DNA from: Rhizobiales bacterium TNE-4 | GTDB taxonomy: Bacteria; Pseudomonadota; Alphaproteobacteria; Rhizobiales; Beijerinckiaceae | Assembly (NCBI GenBank): GCA_019083985.1 | Contig: JAHRCV010000004.1 | Location: 62,001 to 126,000, forward strand | Direction of reading: 5' to 3' | Length of the DNA: 64,000 bases | In this document: piece after piece, positions 63,266-64,000 of the stretch | Numbering within the stretch: the first letter of the stretch is position 1 | Layout of the letters: each line of letters starts with the position of its first letter | The notes under the pieces: generated by a model | Told to the model about the DNA's origin: nothing | Seen by the model: only the letters and a program-made list of their open reading frames with translations | Databases searched by the model: none | Program-made: the position numbers and the translations under genes

Positions 63266-64000
63266 ATGAGTGCAAGGATCTCACCGCTCTATGCCGGACG
63301 CAAACGGGTCAACGCCATCGCCATGGCGCTTTGCTATGCGGCGACGGCTTTTGGCCTGATGTGGCTCGCGCTCATTCTCGCAAGCCTTTTGATCAACGGG
63401 TTACCTGGCCTTTCGCCCGCGATCTTTCTCGAGAATACGCCGCCGCCCAATGCACAAGGTGGCGGGCTTGCGAACGCGATTGTCGGCAGTTTGATGCTGA
63501 CGATCATCGGCGTTGGCATCGGCGCGCCCATTGGCATTCTCGCGGGAACCTATATGGCGGAGTATGGCCGCTACTCACGCGTGACGTCGACGATCCGCTT
63601 CATCAACGACATTCTGCTCTCGGCGCCGTCCATCATCATCGGCCTCTTCATCTACACGATCATTGTCGTGCCGATGGGCCGCTTCTCCGGCATTGCAGGT
63701 GCGCTTGCGCTCGCCGTGATTGTTATTCCTGTTGTTGTGCGCACGACGGAAGACATGCTGCTTCTGGTGCCTAACCCCTTGCGCGAAGCTGCGGCCGCGC
63801 TTGGCATGCCGCGCTCGCTCGTCATCAAGCAGGTGGCCTATCGCGCAGCGCGCGCTGGTATCATCACGGGCGTTCTTTTGGCTGTGGCCCGCGTGAGCGG
63901 CGAGACCGCACCCTTGCTCTTTACCGTGTTGAGCAACCAGTTCTGGAGCCTCGATATCACCCAACCGCTCGCCAATTTGCCGGTGACGATCAATAATTTC
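63266..64000 (+). CDS. pstA: phosphate ABC transporter permease PstA, partial
   Basis: I translated this frame directly from the ATG at 63266; it stays open to the window end (245 codons). It begins [20 protein letters not shown] and shows membrane segments at about residues 16-40 and 70-95, [18 protein letters not shown], the EAA loop [19 protein letters not shown] and [15 protein letters not shown], typical of PstA. The C-terminus lies outside the window. Confidence 0.93.
   Translation, partial: MSARISPLYAGRKRVNAIAMALCYAATAFGLMWLALILASLLINGLPGLSPAIFLENTPPPNAQGGGLANAIVGSLMLTIIGVGIGAPIGILAGTYMAEYGRYSRVTSTIRFINDILLSAPSIIIGLFIYTIIVVPMGRFSGIAGALALAVIVIPVVVRTTEDMLLLVPNPLREAAAALGMPRSLVIKQVAYRAARAGIITGVLLAVARVSGETAPLLFTVLSNQFWSLDITQPLANLPVTINNF

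Overview
The window looks like a GC-rich alphaproteobacterial chromosome, most likely of the order Hyphomicrobiales (Rhizobiales). The support is the block DUF2948 - hisD - UPF0262 - low-molecular-weight phosphatase, the LuxI/LuxR pair, the order phoR - pstS - pstC - pstA with a Pho box, and the general codon use. There is no 16S gene, so the genus cannot be named. I see no insertion sequence, prophage or CRISPR array.

Region 1 (1-19.5 kb) is motility. A minus-strand series runs fleT/flbD-like regulator, fliE, F, G, H, I, J, K, L, M, N, O, P, Q, R, flhB and a small membrane protein. Divergent from it lie a second sigma-54 activator, then fliS on the minus strand, and a FlgE/FlgF-type rod-hook protein with motA and motB on the plus strand. 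Three exact sigma-54 promoters (TGGCAC-N5-TTGC) lie before the regulator-fliE operon, before fliK and before the rod-hook gene. The first moves the regulator's start codon to a GTG at 14711. The two activators appear to share the work: one has GAFTGA but no DNA-binding helix-turn-helix, the other has the helix-turn-helix but GAYTGS. This resembles the FleT/FleQ arrangement known from Rhodobacter sphaeroides.

Region 2 (19.5-26.5 kb) holds two unrecognised small genes, an unrecognised minus-strand pair (a secreted Cys/Pro-rich protein and a possible methyltransferase), the DUF2948-hisD-UPF0262-phosphatase block, a TVP38-type membrane protein overlapping a flavoprotein that has lost its redox disulfide, and a tRNA-Arg(ACG) directly followed by the C-terminal remnant of an M20 amidohydrolase.

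Region 3 (27.4-50 kb) is transport and metabolism: an RND efflux operon with outer membrane factor, adaptor and two different permeases (MdtABC-like); acetate kinase with a MaoC-phosphotransacetylase fusion; a GMC oxidoreductase and a GlcD-like flavin oxidase; a quinone oxidoreductase; katG divergent from oxyR with a 10-bp inverted repeat over the oxyR start; an enoyl-CoA hydratase, an enolase-superfamily dehydratase, a glycine-zipper lipoprotein and an SDR protein without the catalytic Tyr.

Region 4 (50-64 kb) contains a complete LuxR-LuxI quorum-sensing pair, a fructokinase-pgi operon, a DEAD-box RNA helicase with an RNA-binding tail, an HI0933-type flavoprotein, a Trp-ended lipoprotein, a glutathione transferase, a UPF0104-type membrane protein overlapping a PhoR-like kinase, a triple-repeat Pho box, pstS, an intercistronic hairpin, pstC and the start of pstA, which runs off the window. 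No stretch longer than 300 bases lacks a gene; the longest gap (27191-27480) is described as a feature.
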